From positions 979,976 through 1,043,975 of the forward strand of contig JANPYM010000002.1 in NCBI GenBank assembly GCA_025890175.1: a stretch of 64,000 bases of DNA, given 5' to 3'. This document shows, in pieces, positions 48,276 through 58,836 of the stretch (position 1 is the stretch's first letter; every line of letters starts with the position of its first letter). This DNA comes from Ciborinia camelliae (lineage: Eukaryota; Ascomycota; Leotiomycetes; Helotiales; Sclerotiniaceae). A program made the translations under genes and the position numbers. The notes beneath the pieces are model-generated. The model did not search any database. It was not told the origin of the DNA and saw only the letters and a list, made by a program, of their open reading frames with translations.

Positions 48276-50790
48276 ATGAATCCCCAAAACAGACGAATGC
48301 ATGATCTCTACGATAGAGATCAGTTTAATGTAGACGATTATCACCAAGACTATAAAGAAGGATTATACCAGACAGAACATATTGGGGTTGGAGTCATCTT
48401 GTCGGTTCTTGCCATTGTCGTTGCGTTGGTTTATCAAAGCCTCGTTAGCCTCGATTATGACCTATTACCTCTCTCGCAATTATTCTGGAACGTGTTAGTA
48501 TCCATAACACCTGCTTCACTACTCGATTTCGCAGACAACTATTCGAATCCTCTACGAATACGAAACCCAAATATGTACCCACGAACACATGCCCAGAAGA
48601 GTGAGACGATGCGCCGTCTACTAGGGATGGATGCCCCAGGTGGAATTATAGATTCAGTCGCCAGTGCTGGTAGAAGACTATCAACCCTTCCTCTCATCGG
48701 TTTGGGGGTTGCGGGGGGAGAAGAATCGCCGGCGGGCTTAGGAAATTGGGATAATTCCTGCTACCAAAACAGCATCTTACAAGGACTGGCATCATTAGAT
48801 TCATTGCCAGATTTTCTCGACAGCTTCCGAAATAATGAGTCGGTACGACAGGATGGTTCGAAGCCGGGAGACACAAAAATGGCGAGTGCTTTGGAGGAAT
48901 TAATTGCTACTCTCAAGGATCCATCGAATAATGGCAGGAGGATTTGGACGCCGGCAACATTAAAGAATATGAGCAGCTGGCAGCAACAAGATGCGCAAGA
49001 ATACTTTTCGGGTCTTCTTGGCGCAATAGATAAAGAGTATAGGGCAACTGCAAAGTTGGGCGGCGTTTCGGGCTTGGAACAGATAAATATGTCAAAAAAT
49101 GTGGGCGAACAGGTATCGCACAATAATGCTTTACCTATGAACCCCTTGACTGGACTTACTGCTACAAGAGTTGTTTGCACAAAATGTGGCTATTCCGAAG
49201 GCTTGAAAACAACCCCGTCCCTTTGTCAGCCTTTGATCGTAGGAGAAGGATGGGAAGATGACCTCTCCCAACTACTTCACGAAAGCACAAAGCTGGATTT
49301 TGTTCATGGCGTATATTGTGAGAGATGTACATTGCGAAAAAGCGAACATCTACTTTCTACATTAATGAAGCGACTTGAGGCTGAACCAGAAGATAGCCTA
49401 CTTCGCATTAATACGTCCGAACGACTACGAGCTGTCACTGAAGCACTGGAGGATGATGACTTTTTAGAAAAGACACTCAAGGATAAGTGCAAGATACCCA
49501 CAGAAAACTGGGTAACGGTTACAAAATCAAAACAAGATATAATTGCTCGACCTCCAAAATCTTTAGCCATCCATTTCAATCGAAGTACCTATGGGCCTGA
49601 TGGGGAGTTGAGTAAGAAAACAGCCGCTATCCACTTTCCTAAATATCTCGATCTTGGCCCATATTGTCTAGGTAGTGCTGGGAGAGACGAACAACATATT
49701 GGCGAGGAATGGCTCTTAGAACCTTATTCCTCTATGGTTGCGGGAACGCAACAAAAATCACGAATCCAAGGACCGTTGTACGAATTACGAGCCGTTATTA
49801 CACATTCCGGAAGACATGAAAATGGTCATTATATATGCTACCGAAAACATCCTGTTCCAGACTCTAAAACTGACGAGGATGGCAACAAAAGAGATCAATG
49901 GTGGCGCTTGAGTGACGATCATGTTGTAAAAGCCAGTGAAGAGAACGTACTGGCCCAAGGAGGTGTATTCATGCTCTTTTATGATCAGGTCGAAGCCGCT
50001 GTTCATTCACCACCTACAAACCCCATTATCGACGCACCAACACAGGATGCAATCATAGAAACAACCACGTGCAATTCCCTAAACGAAATAACCATTCCTT
50101 TATCTCATAAAACGTCCTCGACAATAGCACTCAACATACCTCTTCCCGAATCCGATGATGCAGATCTAGCTCCATCAAAATCTCCATCATCTAATGTATC
50201 AGAGATGGGCACGCAGTTTACGAATCACGAAGATCATGACGATCGAGAAACCAACGTTTCAGAACTGTCAGATGGAGATGGAGATGAAGATGCGGGGCAA
50301 GGAGCAGAAGAAGATTATACCCCGACTAAAGCCATATTTATCCCTCAGACATTTCTGAGCACAAGGAATAATGAGAGGGACAGGGATAGTGGTGATGGGG
50401 TGAGAGAGGGGGGTATGGGGGGGTTGGTTATGGTGTAAGCCGGGTATAAGTTGGGACTTAAAGGAGGAAAGGAAAATAAAGGATTCAAATGCCAGCAGCT
50501 TGGCTGGGTGGACGGTGTTAAGACCGGCACTGTACTTCTACGAGCACTGTACTTCTGCTTTGTTACATAGCGTGGCGTTTGGATTGGATTCGGTTAGTTT
50601 GATGGGATTGGGGCTAATAGTTACTACAATCCTCCTCTGGGCATGTGGTACAATCCTTATGGAAACGAACAGCATAGGTATAGAGGCTAGCTCTACAGCA
50701 AGCAAGAGCGACCGACGTCTCGTAACGATGAAAATAAATTTTTACATTTCAAATCAACTCAAACATTCCCCTGATTGCCCTCTAACGTAG
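48276..50790 (+). CDS. membrane-anchored ubiquitin carboxyl-terminal hydrolase (USP/UBP family)
   Basis: The ATG at 48276 is chosen because the upstream open frame has no ATG. A transmembrane segment (IGVGVILSVLAIVVALVYQSL) spans residues 36-56. The Cys box GLGNWDNSCYQNSILQ places the nucleophile at C162, and the His box HSGRHENGHYICYRKH places the base at H518. A CxxC..CxxC zinc site (VCTKCGY, YCERC) lies between. The layout fits yeast Ubp1/human USP30-like anchored deubiquitinases. The first exon frame ends at a TAA at 50436, but a GTAAGC donor at 50435 and a CAG acceptor at 50495 would add 98 in-frame residues, giving 817 in total and a second hydrophobic segment (LGLIVTTILLWACGTI). I consider the spliced form likely; without it the protein has 720 residues ending at 50438. 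Confidence 0.85.
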
Positions 50791-52330
50791 TTTGAAGTTG
50801 AGTTTTCAATAACGCATTATTGTTTTCCTGTATCAATGACTAAATTTGGGTTGGTATTCTCAAACTCCTCGATCAATAAGATACCTAGTAATTATATGAT
50901 GTAGGTACCTATGTACTAGGTAGGTATGTATGTATGTCTTACAATATAATTGTACTGTAGCCGGACCTCGCCTCGCTGGAACGGCTAGAATGGAACGGCT
51001 AGAACCGCTTGGCACCAAGCGGACGTTTCGGAGGATTGATTAGGTTTTGAATTTTTTTTGGCGGCGGGCTTGGACAAGTTGGATTGCCGTGGATGCTAGC
51101 CTAGCGCCCTCTGGGATAGTAGTATGAATTTTTTGTAAAGCTTGCAAAGGGGAGTGGGCTATAGATTTTGATATCGGGTTTAGTTGATACTGTACTTGAA
51201 ATAGATTTTTTCGGTTGAGATTTAAAAGGAGTACCTAGGTACCTAGGTAGTAACTAGCAAAATGCCTGCTCATAATAAAAGGAAGGATCTGAAACGATCT
51301 CGAAAGTAATATATCGCCGATAAGGGATTCGGAGAATAATAAAGTTATTTTTATCAATCGAGCTGGAACACCCGACAGTTCAAAACACCTGCGGCAACTT
51401 CTACGCGTAAAGAGTTTAGACTTATTAGACACCCCTTGATGTATGTACTGTAGAAATGAATCGGAGTTATGAATACCTAATGATACTCGAGTACTGTACT
51501 ACTTACTGTATATCATATAAAATGGATGTAACGGATATTAACCCCGCCGTCGATATGTTCTCTAGATCTTTCATCCCCGGATTTTTCATTGAACATTATC
51601 TATCTACTAGGTATATAGGAGGAAGTAGGTACTAGTAGTTGTAGTTAGTCTAAATTAAAGTCTACCCGGTAACCCGTTTCTTATACTTTTCATTTCTCTA
51701 TCCACTACCCGTGGACTTTAATGTTATCGAAAGTATTTTGCCGATATTATGATACCCGATGATGTTTTCATGGCTAAACACCGCCATAACTTGAAGCATC
51801 TAGGTAATATCTAATATGTTATAGATGATAGGTCCGTCGTACGAAGAATAAGATAACTTCATATTATTTGGATGGAAATTGGATGGAAATTGGATGGAAA
51901 TTGGATCTTTTTCTTTTTCTTTTTTTGAAAGATCAAAGAAATCTTTCCTTCTCTCTTCTCTTTATAATTTTCTACCTATTTTATTGTAGTATAGTAGTAT
52001 ACTCAGTAACATAGGACAGTAATCTAATTGTATTTATTCTGTATTACCTGTTACACTCCGAATCCTTATTATTTTCTTTCTTGCTCCAGAATATTCTCTA
52101 CCTACCTCTTATACATTGTACTCCTGTTCTGTTCTGTGCTATCTTCACACCACACCTACCTGCTGCACCTGCACCTACGTGCATCTCTCACAATCAAATC
52201 AGCCTGTCAGCTTCCACCCTCGATCGCTTGGATCGTGAAACAGTATAGTAACACCAATAAATTCACGCCTCGTTAAATAATACGTCATACGACCGGGAAT
52301 TTCTATTCACTGACCTTCGTTTCTTTTGGG
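50791..52330. promoter_or_regulatory. intergenic, promoter side of the PTP gene
   Basis: No gene seen. A palindromic GTACCTAGGTACCTAGGTAG block lies at 51231-51250, and a 13-bp unit GGATGGAAATT.. is repeated three times at about 51868-51905. The last 300 bp are pyrimidine-rich with CACCTACC motifs typical of a 5' UTR. Confidence 0.45.
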
Positions 52331-53944
52331 ATGGGTATCTTGCGACAACATTCAAACCATACGGCTGGAGTGACAACAGAGAAACTCCCCCTTGCCCAGC
52401 GAATTCGCATTTGCATTAGCCAACATTCACCGGTACATATTCACCGACATCATCATCATCACCACCACGATAATCCTATGAATAAAAACGGTGGTGGGCT
52501 CTCGCCTCCAGCTACTCTTGAGAGATCGCAGTCGCAAATTACCGAAATTCCGAATAAAAAGTCTAATTCGAATAATTCGAATTCGATAAATTCAATATTT
52601 GACAGGAGACCAAGTACGAGTACTTTCGATAAACCATCAGTTTCAACCACACCTGCGAAATCTGCCCCTTCCAAACGACACTCCTTAATGTCACCCATGA
52701 TTACAGGTCTTACACTCAAGACGGATTTCTCGTCGCAAAAACAAAAATCTGGCATTCCGCATTTTCTCAACTTGTCGCCCAATGTGTTGGCGAGTAAATT
52801 CGTGGCTCTCAGAACACACGAACAAACTCTGAGGACCTTGCCAAATCCGCTGTTATATCATCCGGTCGTACAATCGCGCAATAGATATAGCGATGTCTTT
52901 CCATGGGAACATCATCGAATTAATCTACATTCTCTGCCATTTGGCTATATAAACGCATCGCCCATCGCGCTTCGGGCTGCAAATGGAAGTGGGGATGAGC
53001 AGGAAAATTATATCGCGACGCAGGGACCGAGAGATAATGGATATGATGGGGGATTGTTCTGGGAAATGTGTTGGCAGGAAAATGCCGAGGTGGTGGTTAT
53101 GCTAACGAAACCTGTGGAGGATGGAAAGGAAAAGTGCGGTGTTTATTATGCTGAGGATATTGGGGAGGTTAAGACGATTGGGGAGTGGGTAGTTAGCTGT
53201 GTGGGAAAGGAAGAAGATGGAGGGGCGGTTAGGAGGACGCTGAAGTTAAGGAGGGTAGGGAGAGCCGCGAGTAGCGTGAGTGGTAGCATCGTGAGTAATG
53301 CTAGTGCTGGGAATGGGAATGGGACGGCTGAGGCGGCTGAGACGATAGAAGAGGGACAACCAGAAACAAAAGCGGCAGTGGAACCTCAAACAGAGGAATT
53401 ACAGGGCGAAGAAAAGGGAGTCGAAGAACGCACAATCCACCATTTCCTCTTCGAATCCTGGCCCGACAACGATATCCCTCAATCGGCCGCGGATATCGAT
53501 TCTCTCCTTACCCTCCTTGACGTCTCTCGTACAGCCAACAATCACTCCACCACCCCCCGTATAATCCACTGTTCAGCGGGTGTTGGTCGAACCGGCACAT
53601 TCATCGCGCTAGATCACCTTTTGAGAGAATTGGATATGGGACATCTAGATGGGTTAGCGAAAGACAAAGATCCGATCTATGAGACGGTGAAGAGGCTGAG
53701 GGATCAGAGAATGTTGATGGTGCATAAGCTCGCGCAGTTTACAATGATCTATCAAGTTTTGAAGCAGAAGTGGTCGGAGAGGGAAAGGGAGAGGAGCTTG
53801 AAGGAAAAGGGGGATAAAGATGCTGAGGTTGAGGTTGAGACTCCAGTGGGTGTCTGGGCGAAAAAGAGGAAATTGGGTCCGCTTAGGGATTCTGGCGAGG
53901 AGGGAAGAATTGGAGAGGGGGGTTCAAGCGAGGCTCTTCCATAG
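52331..53944 (+). CDS. protein tyrosine phosphatase, classical type
   Basis: An intronless frame of 537 residues. The catalytic loop HCSAGVGRTG carries C414 and the general acid loop is W377-P378-D379. An NRYSDVFPWEHHRI motif and YIATQGP, the substrate-recognition elements of classical PTPs, lie near residues 182-240, and a Q-loop-like QRMLMVHKLAQF follows the catalytic loop. The first 150 residues are low complexity with seven consecutive histidines near residue 40 and an Asn/Ser run. An acidic, Ala/Gly-rich insert sits between YIATQGP and the WPD loop. Fungal relatives (fission yeast Pyp1/2, yeast Ptp1) act on MAP kinases; the substrate here is unknown. Confidence 0.9.
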   Translation: MGILRQHSNHTAGVTTEKLPLAQRIRICISQHSPVHIHRHHHHHHHDNPMNKNGGGLSPPATLERSQSQITEIPNKKSNSNNSNSINSIFDRRPSTSTFDKPSVSTTPAKSAPSKRHSLMSPMITGLTLKTDFSSQKQKSGIPHFLNLSPNVLASKFVALRTHEQTLRTLPNPLLYHPVVQSRNRYSDVFPWEHHRINLHSLPFGYINASPIALRAANGSGDEQENYIATQGPRDNGYDGGLFWEMCWQENAEVVVMLTKPVEDGKEKCGVYYAEDIGEVKTIGEWVVSCVGKEEDGGAVRRTLKLRRVGRAASSVSGSIVSNASAGNGNGTAEAAETIEEGQPETKAAVEPQTEELQGEEKGVEERTIHHFLFESWPDNDIPQSAADIDSLLTLLDVSRTANNHSTTPRIIHCSAGVGRTGTFIALDHLLRELDMGHLDGLAKDKDPIYETVKRLRDQRMLMVHKLAQFTMIYQVLKQKWSERERERSLKEKGDKDAEVEVETPVGVWAKKRKLGPLRDSGEEGRIGEGGSSEALP

Positions 53945-55882
53945 GTGAGACTACTCACTGCTAGATGGACAGTCTTCTCGGATGGACCTTTGCCGAGGAG
54001 ATGCTTCGTTTGATGATATTAGAGATATTTTATGCAAGGGCCCATACTGTTAAAGACGACCCGAACCGATCGGCACCGGGGAGTCTATTACATATTTATA
54101 TAATATGTGTGAGGAATGCACATGGGAAAGTTGGTTGGATCTGGACACACCCATTTTATTTGAAGGCGTTGGGATTAGCATTAGCGTTAGCATTAGCATT
54201 GATTGGGTTTGGTTGGGTTTGGTTGGTTGGGAGGCAATAGATAAAAAGATCATGGATGGCGATTGCATTTGATGATCTTGATGGATTGGGATTCGGATTC
54301 GGATAGGGATAGGGGTGGCTAGCGAGGAGTTTGAAGGAAGGAATCGGGGTGGATTTGATTGGGATGGATCTGCTATCGAGACTATCTGCTATCGAGACTG
54401 CCTGCCTGTCTGTCTGTCTGTCTGTCTGTCTTTGGGATCTTGTCTGTTTGTTCTTGGTTCGCGCAAGTTGGATTTTTTCTCTATCCGTTCTGCTAGTTGG
54501 TGAGCGGGCTCGGTTCTGGGGTTTTCAATGCGTGGTTGATTGGGTTGATTGATGGCTTGTTTTCTTCGTTACTTTTATGGTATGGCTCTTTTTTTATACC
54601 CTGGTTGGTGGGTTGTTTTGTTTATACTCCCCCCTCCCCCATATATGGGGATTGAGGATGAGGATGAGGTGCGAGGGAGGGAGGGAGAGGGATCTCTACA
54701 GGCATATTGTATACAGCTAGTTAGTAGGTACGATGGTACGAAACTTGCGTAGTTGTCACTCACTACTGTAGTGCTGGAGATGAATCAATATATGGGTTGC
54801 TATAAAATCGAAATATCTGTTGTTCTCCCTCTCTTACTCGTGCTAAGGAATCTTGTCATTTATATTTGGACTTGGGTCCGTGATATGACTTGTTTCACAT
54901 CACCCTTTGTGTGTGTATACTAGGTAGGTAGTTAGGTGGGTGTTTTTTGATGGTAAGATTACCTATCTAGGTAGGTAGGTAACTTTCTGGAAATATCCCT
55001 CGGAGCGATATCTATGCGTTTTGCTTGCTATTCTTTTCTTTTATCACGGATTCATGGTTGTAATGATGTTGGCACGTATATATGCAATAAATGATTCGAT
55101 TCATGTTCCTGCCTGCCTGACTGATTGACTTATCTATTTATTAGAAGCAAAAGAGATATATTCTCGAACCATATGTTGTTTGTTATACAAGAGTAGTGAG
55201 TCAGTGGGTGAGTGAGTGAGTGGTAAGAACAATATCATGATTTCAACACTCGCGTTAATTCTTCATATGGCTTACTTGCTAGAGTAAGAAGTGCCGAGGA
55301 AGTGCTGAATGTGTGCTCGCACTGGCGGGAAATGATGTTAAGGGGTTGGATGCGAATGCAGAGGATATGGCCACTTGATATGTAGAGATTGGTTTGGTTT
55401 GGAAAGTGAGTGGGGATAGTGGAGTTATCGATAGGTTTGTGTGGTGGATTGATGGATTGAGAAGTTTAGTGTATGCGCGGGAAGGGGGGCTAATGATATT
55501 GGGTGAAAGCGGTGTTGTTGTAGCTAGATTGATGGTTTCTATGCCATTCCAATGGTTTTGGGTTGGCAAAGATCTCGAAGTGGGTAGGTTGGTGTTGTTT
55601 TGTATTGGAGAAATGAACGGATTGACTTGACTTGATGGCTATGGGGACACACTGGAAAAATATTGGACAGATTATAAGGGGTCGAAATCCAATACCAAAT
55701 ATTAAAGAATAATATCTAGGTGTCTAGCTAGATAGTACTAGCCCTTACAAAATGTATTTGCTTCATGAAAATTGAATACATATTACGGTCGACCATGTAT
55801 AAGGTTAGTGCTATATTATTTTTATTGCTTTTATTTTTTTTATAATTTGTATTTGTATAATAAAAAATAAATTATTTAAATA
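53945..55882. other. gene-poor region with microsatellites
   Basis: Contains a TTAGCA/TTAGCG run at 54175-54200, a CTGT array at 54400-54432, TAGGTAGG runs at about 54923 and 54970, and a strongly AT-rich stretch at 55820-55880 next to the solo LTR. ORFs here are short and featureless. Confidence 0.5.
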
Positions 55883-56057
55883 TGTCATGCATAGGCCCTG
55901 CCTACAGTGAATGACATACGGCCTAGCTGTACTAGTACGGCTAGCACCTCTATATTAGATAGTGATCCTGAAGAGGTTCTTCCTCTTCAGCATAGTTCTT
56001 TTATCAGATTACAGATCCTGAAGCTATTCCCACATGCCCTAGGTGACGTGCATGACA
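55883..56057 (+). mobile_element. solo LTR with 5-bp target-site duplication, copy B
   Basis: A 175-bp segment begins TGTCATGCATAGGCC and ends GACGTGCATGACA, with the terminal inversion TGTCATGC/GCATGACA. It is flanked on both sides by AAATA (55878-55882 and 56058-56062). It matches the segment at 11116-11293. TG..CA ends, a perfect 5-bp duplication and the absence of internal coding sequence are diagnostic of a solo LTR left by recombination. The retrotransposon family cannot be told from the LTR alone. Confidence 0.85.
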
Positions 56058-56065
56058 AAATATTC

Positions 56066-56404
56066 TAGTTTTAGTTTTTACTATAACTCTAGCTTTTGCT
56101 CTAGCTTTAGCTCTTGCCCTAGCTCTAGCTCTTACCCTAGCTCTAGCTCTTACCCTAGCTTTAGCTTTTATTTTCGTCCTAGTTTTAGCTCTTACCTTAA
56201 CTTTAATTTTTGTCCTAGTTTTAGCTTTTGCCCTAGTTTTAGCTTTTGCCCTAGTTTTAGCTTTTGCCCTAGTTTTAGCTTTTGCCCTAGTTTTAGCTTT
56301 TGCCCTAGTTTTAGCTTTTGCCCTAGTTTTAGCTCTTGCCCTAGCTTTAGCTTTTACCTTAACTTTAGCTTTAACTCTTGCCCTAGCTTTAGTTTTTACC
56401 CTAA
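56066..56404. repeat. TTAGCT-hexamer-based minisatellite with an 18-bp higher-order unit
   Basis: The array is built from CTAGCT/TTAGCT hexamers and condenses at about 56213-56338 to seven near-identical 18-bp units CCCTAGTTTTAGCTTTTG. It keeps an open frame on the minus strand (Ala-Lys-Thr-Arg repeats) and on the plus strand (Ser-Phe-Cys-Pro repeats) because the unit is a multiple of three. It starts a few bases after the solo LTR and abuts the hydrolase pseudogene. Confidence 0.9.
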
Positions 56405-57436
56405 CCACCCAAAAGAATGTATGAGGCATCCCCTCATACTCCTACAGCACAACCAAAACCCCCCGTGAAAAAGCAGTTTGCGCAACCAGCCGAGTTCCAT
56501 CTACAGTTTGTTCCTGTACGGAGCCAAAACACAGAGGACAGGAGCCAGACCAATCACCTGACACGGCGGGACCCGCTAGCGGATGAGCGAGCATTCTGGC
56601 TTCGTAGTATAGATTAGCTCGTGCGGGTTTGGTGGGCCAGATCAAACAGGTTGGGAAACTTTTCTCGAGATACGGGGGTTTTTCGATGGGGATGGGGAAG
56701 ATATCATGAAGAACATTTCTTTTAAAGGAGAGAGGCGCGTTTGCTAAATCGGATGCGATGCTCAATGGTGCGATACCGGCTGGTATAGCGCTGGAGGCTT
56801 TGATCGTGTTTCTGTGGAAATCGATCGGCGTGTCTTTTCGTTTGAGTTGCAGGAGAATCTGCAATAATCCGAGTGCGAGATTGGACCCGGAACTATCTCC
56901 CCATATGACAATGTTTTTGGCGAGGATTTCTTAGTATGGTGAGTTGGGAGGGCGCAAGAAGGGAAAGATAGGCCTGAAAATATCGATTAGAGCAGCTGGG
57001 AAAGGATTCTGAGGTATCAAACGCTGCTGGACCATCAAAATCTTGCTTCCTGTTGTTAGGGCTAGGTTTCCAATGATCCTTCGATAGTTTGAAGGGATAT
57101 TGAGTCAGTCAATAGTTATGTACGTAAATACTTATTGTCTAGTGATCAGTACAACAGGTAAATACAAACATGAATGAGCCTCCATAGACATACAAAATCG
57201 TCAATGGACTTTGGGTACCTCGAGTCAACTTCTGAAATTTCTCATTTTCTGATAGACGTGGTTCGGGTGTACCAGCTCCAGCTCCGTCACGGTAACCTGT
57301 CCATTCACAAGAAAGCGGCTCGGAATTTGGTCGATCATAATGTATATTATGTGTATTAGCTTCATCAATAAGACCAAGAAGAAGATCTCGAGAGTTGTCA
57401 TCCGGGGGAAGAGAAGGGGTTGTGAATTTTCTCCAT
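56405..57436 (-). pseudogene. alpha/beta-hydrolase (fold-3, esterase-like), recently disabled
   Basis: The minus strand encodes, in order, WRKFTTPSLPPDD, EWTGYRD, LTILYVYGGSF (oxyanion region, ending near 57170), an intron-like gap, ILMVQQRLIPQNPFPAAL, NIVIWGDSSGSNLAL (nucleophile elbow GDSSG) and, after a long intact stretch, EYEGMPHTF with the catalytic histidine. Two in-frame stops interrupt an otherwise conserved frame: TAA at 56931-56933 (context TAC-TAA-GAA) and TAG at 56442-56444 (CTG-TAG-GAG). Both fit CAA/CAG to TAA/TAG changes. The C-terminus past PHTF is replaced by the minisatellite. It may have belonged to the neighbouring biosynthetic genes. Confidence 0.75.
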
Positions 57437-57656
57437 GGGTATTATAGAACGTAAGTTAATTTGCTTTTTTTTTGGTAAAAAGTACCTACAAACAGAACTA
57501 CTCATATCTTCTAATAATTCCAGAACCAAACCACCCGAGCCTCTTTATCTGTGCGTATCGTAAATTTACAGAAACTAAATGATAAATTCAAACGCTAACC
57601 CATAGCATAGCCATCAGATAATCTTTGAAGTCTAATTTCACTTCAAGCACTAAAAA

Positions 57657-58836
57657 CTATGATATCTCAACATCCCGCTGAACCCGTACACCGGTTGTGG
57701 GCGTTACTTGTGCCTCATTACTGCTTCGTATCTGCGTCGAGATTCCCATCAAATGTATCGTATCGCCATTGCTATCCCCGATTTTATAATAGTAAGCGTT
57801 GGGATTAGAATGTGAATCGGAGGTGATCTTAGTTGTAATGATATTGGAGTTCGTGGTCTTGGTAGTAGATCGTTTACTCCATAGCGACGTGCTCATGGAA
57901 TGAAACATGCTAAAGAGAGGTTGATATGTTGGTAGGCAAGCACAGAGGATTGCTACGCCCAAGTTGATGACCGACCATAAGGATACTTGCGCTAGAGATA
58001 CTAGGTGTTTTTAGTTCAAGAATTTGCTACGAGAAGATGATGACTTACATAATGATTGATTTGGCTTGTAGACATACCCGATTCGGACGGCGCTGGTAAC
58101 AACGACCCTAGGTTTGTGAAAATTATTGACCTGTGAATGATGAAGATTTTAACGAACGTGCTTACAGTACCCCCAAAATAAAGATACCAAGTATCCCAAG
58201 CCTTTTTCCCAACGGGAGATGTAGATCAAGAATAATCTTCAAAGGAAGACAAAGGATAGAGATATCTAACAACATATCGAAAAGCTCCATGATCAAAAAG
58301 TATAACGCAAAATTGAAACATCTTCCCTCAACTTCTGGGTCCCAAAATTTAGCCATTGGGATACAATAAAGGAGGTCCCCAATAATAGCCACAACAAACC
58401 AAACCATGCATATTCCGATGATAATGCTATTGTTTCTCAGGAAACATGGGGCCGTGAAGATGCGGCGATAGAAGAAGAGTATTGAAAGTTTAATGGCGGT
58501 CACGTCCATGGCGTAGAGTGCTGGGATGGCATACTCGCTCTTGAGATGCTGTTGTGACTTCGAGGCAAGTTCGAGAGGATCGGTATACGTCTGCCCGCCG
58601 CCCATTGTATAAACACCGACCAGTATATTGGCGCAGAATGGAAAGAATAGAATGACACTGACGAGAAGAAACCAGTCATCAATCCCAAACTTGGCTCTCT
58701 TTACCACCCTCGTATAGACGCGGAGCGCAGCCGCGACCGTAGATAACACCATAAAAAATATGGAGACAACCAAGGTCACATATCCCACATGATTAAGCCC
58801 TAGCTTGTAGGAAGTGAGGATGTTGGGGGAAGTCAT
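57657..58836 (-). CDS. fungal rhodopsin-like integral membrane protein
   Basis: Three exons (58836-58166, 58107-58049, 58000-57657) give 357 residues. About seven hydrophobic segments are visible, the first at residues 17-38 (YVTLVVSIFFMVLSTVAAALR) followed by VYTRVVKRAKFGIDDWFLL, a signature of this family; later landmarks are AMDVTAIKLSILFFYRRIF, WDPEVEGRCFN, VVVTSAVRIGYVYK and ILCACLPTYQPLF. The family is large in plant-associated ascomycetes and its function is undefined; some members neighbour secondary-metabolite clusters. It contains no stop or frameshift although both neighbours are decayed. The C-terminal tail is polar and presumably cytosolic. Confidence 0.87.

Noticed and set aside
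53965..54240. 91-codon ORF after the PTP gene with an Ala/Leu-rich hydrophobic end
   Set aside because: The hydrophobic run comes from a TTAGCA/TTAGCG microsatellite and the ORF lies in the probable PTP 3' UTR.
56043..56468. Paired 141-codon ORFs on both strands (Ser-Phe-Cys-Pro and Ala-Lys-Thr-Arg repeats)
   Set aside because: Produced by the 18-bp minisatellite. Only the first residues of the minus-strand frame (MPHTF) belong to the hydrolase relic.
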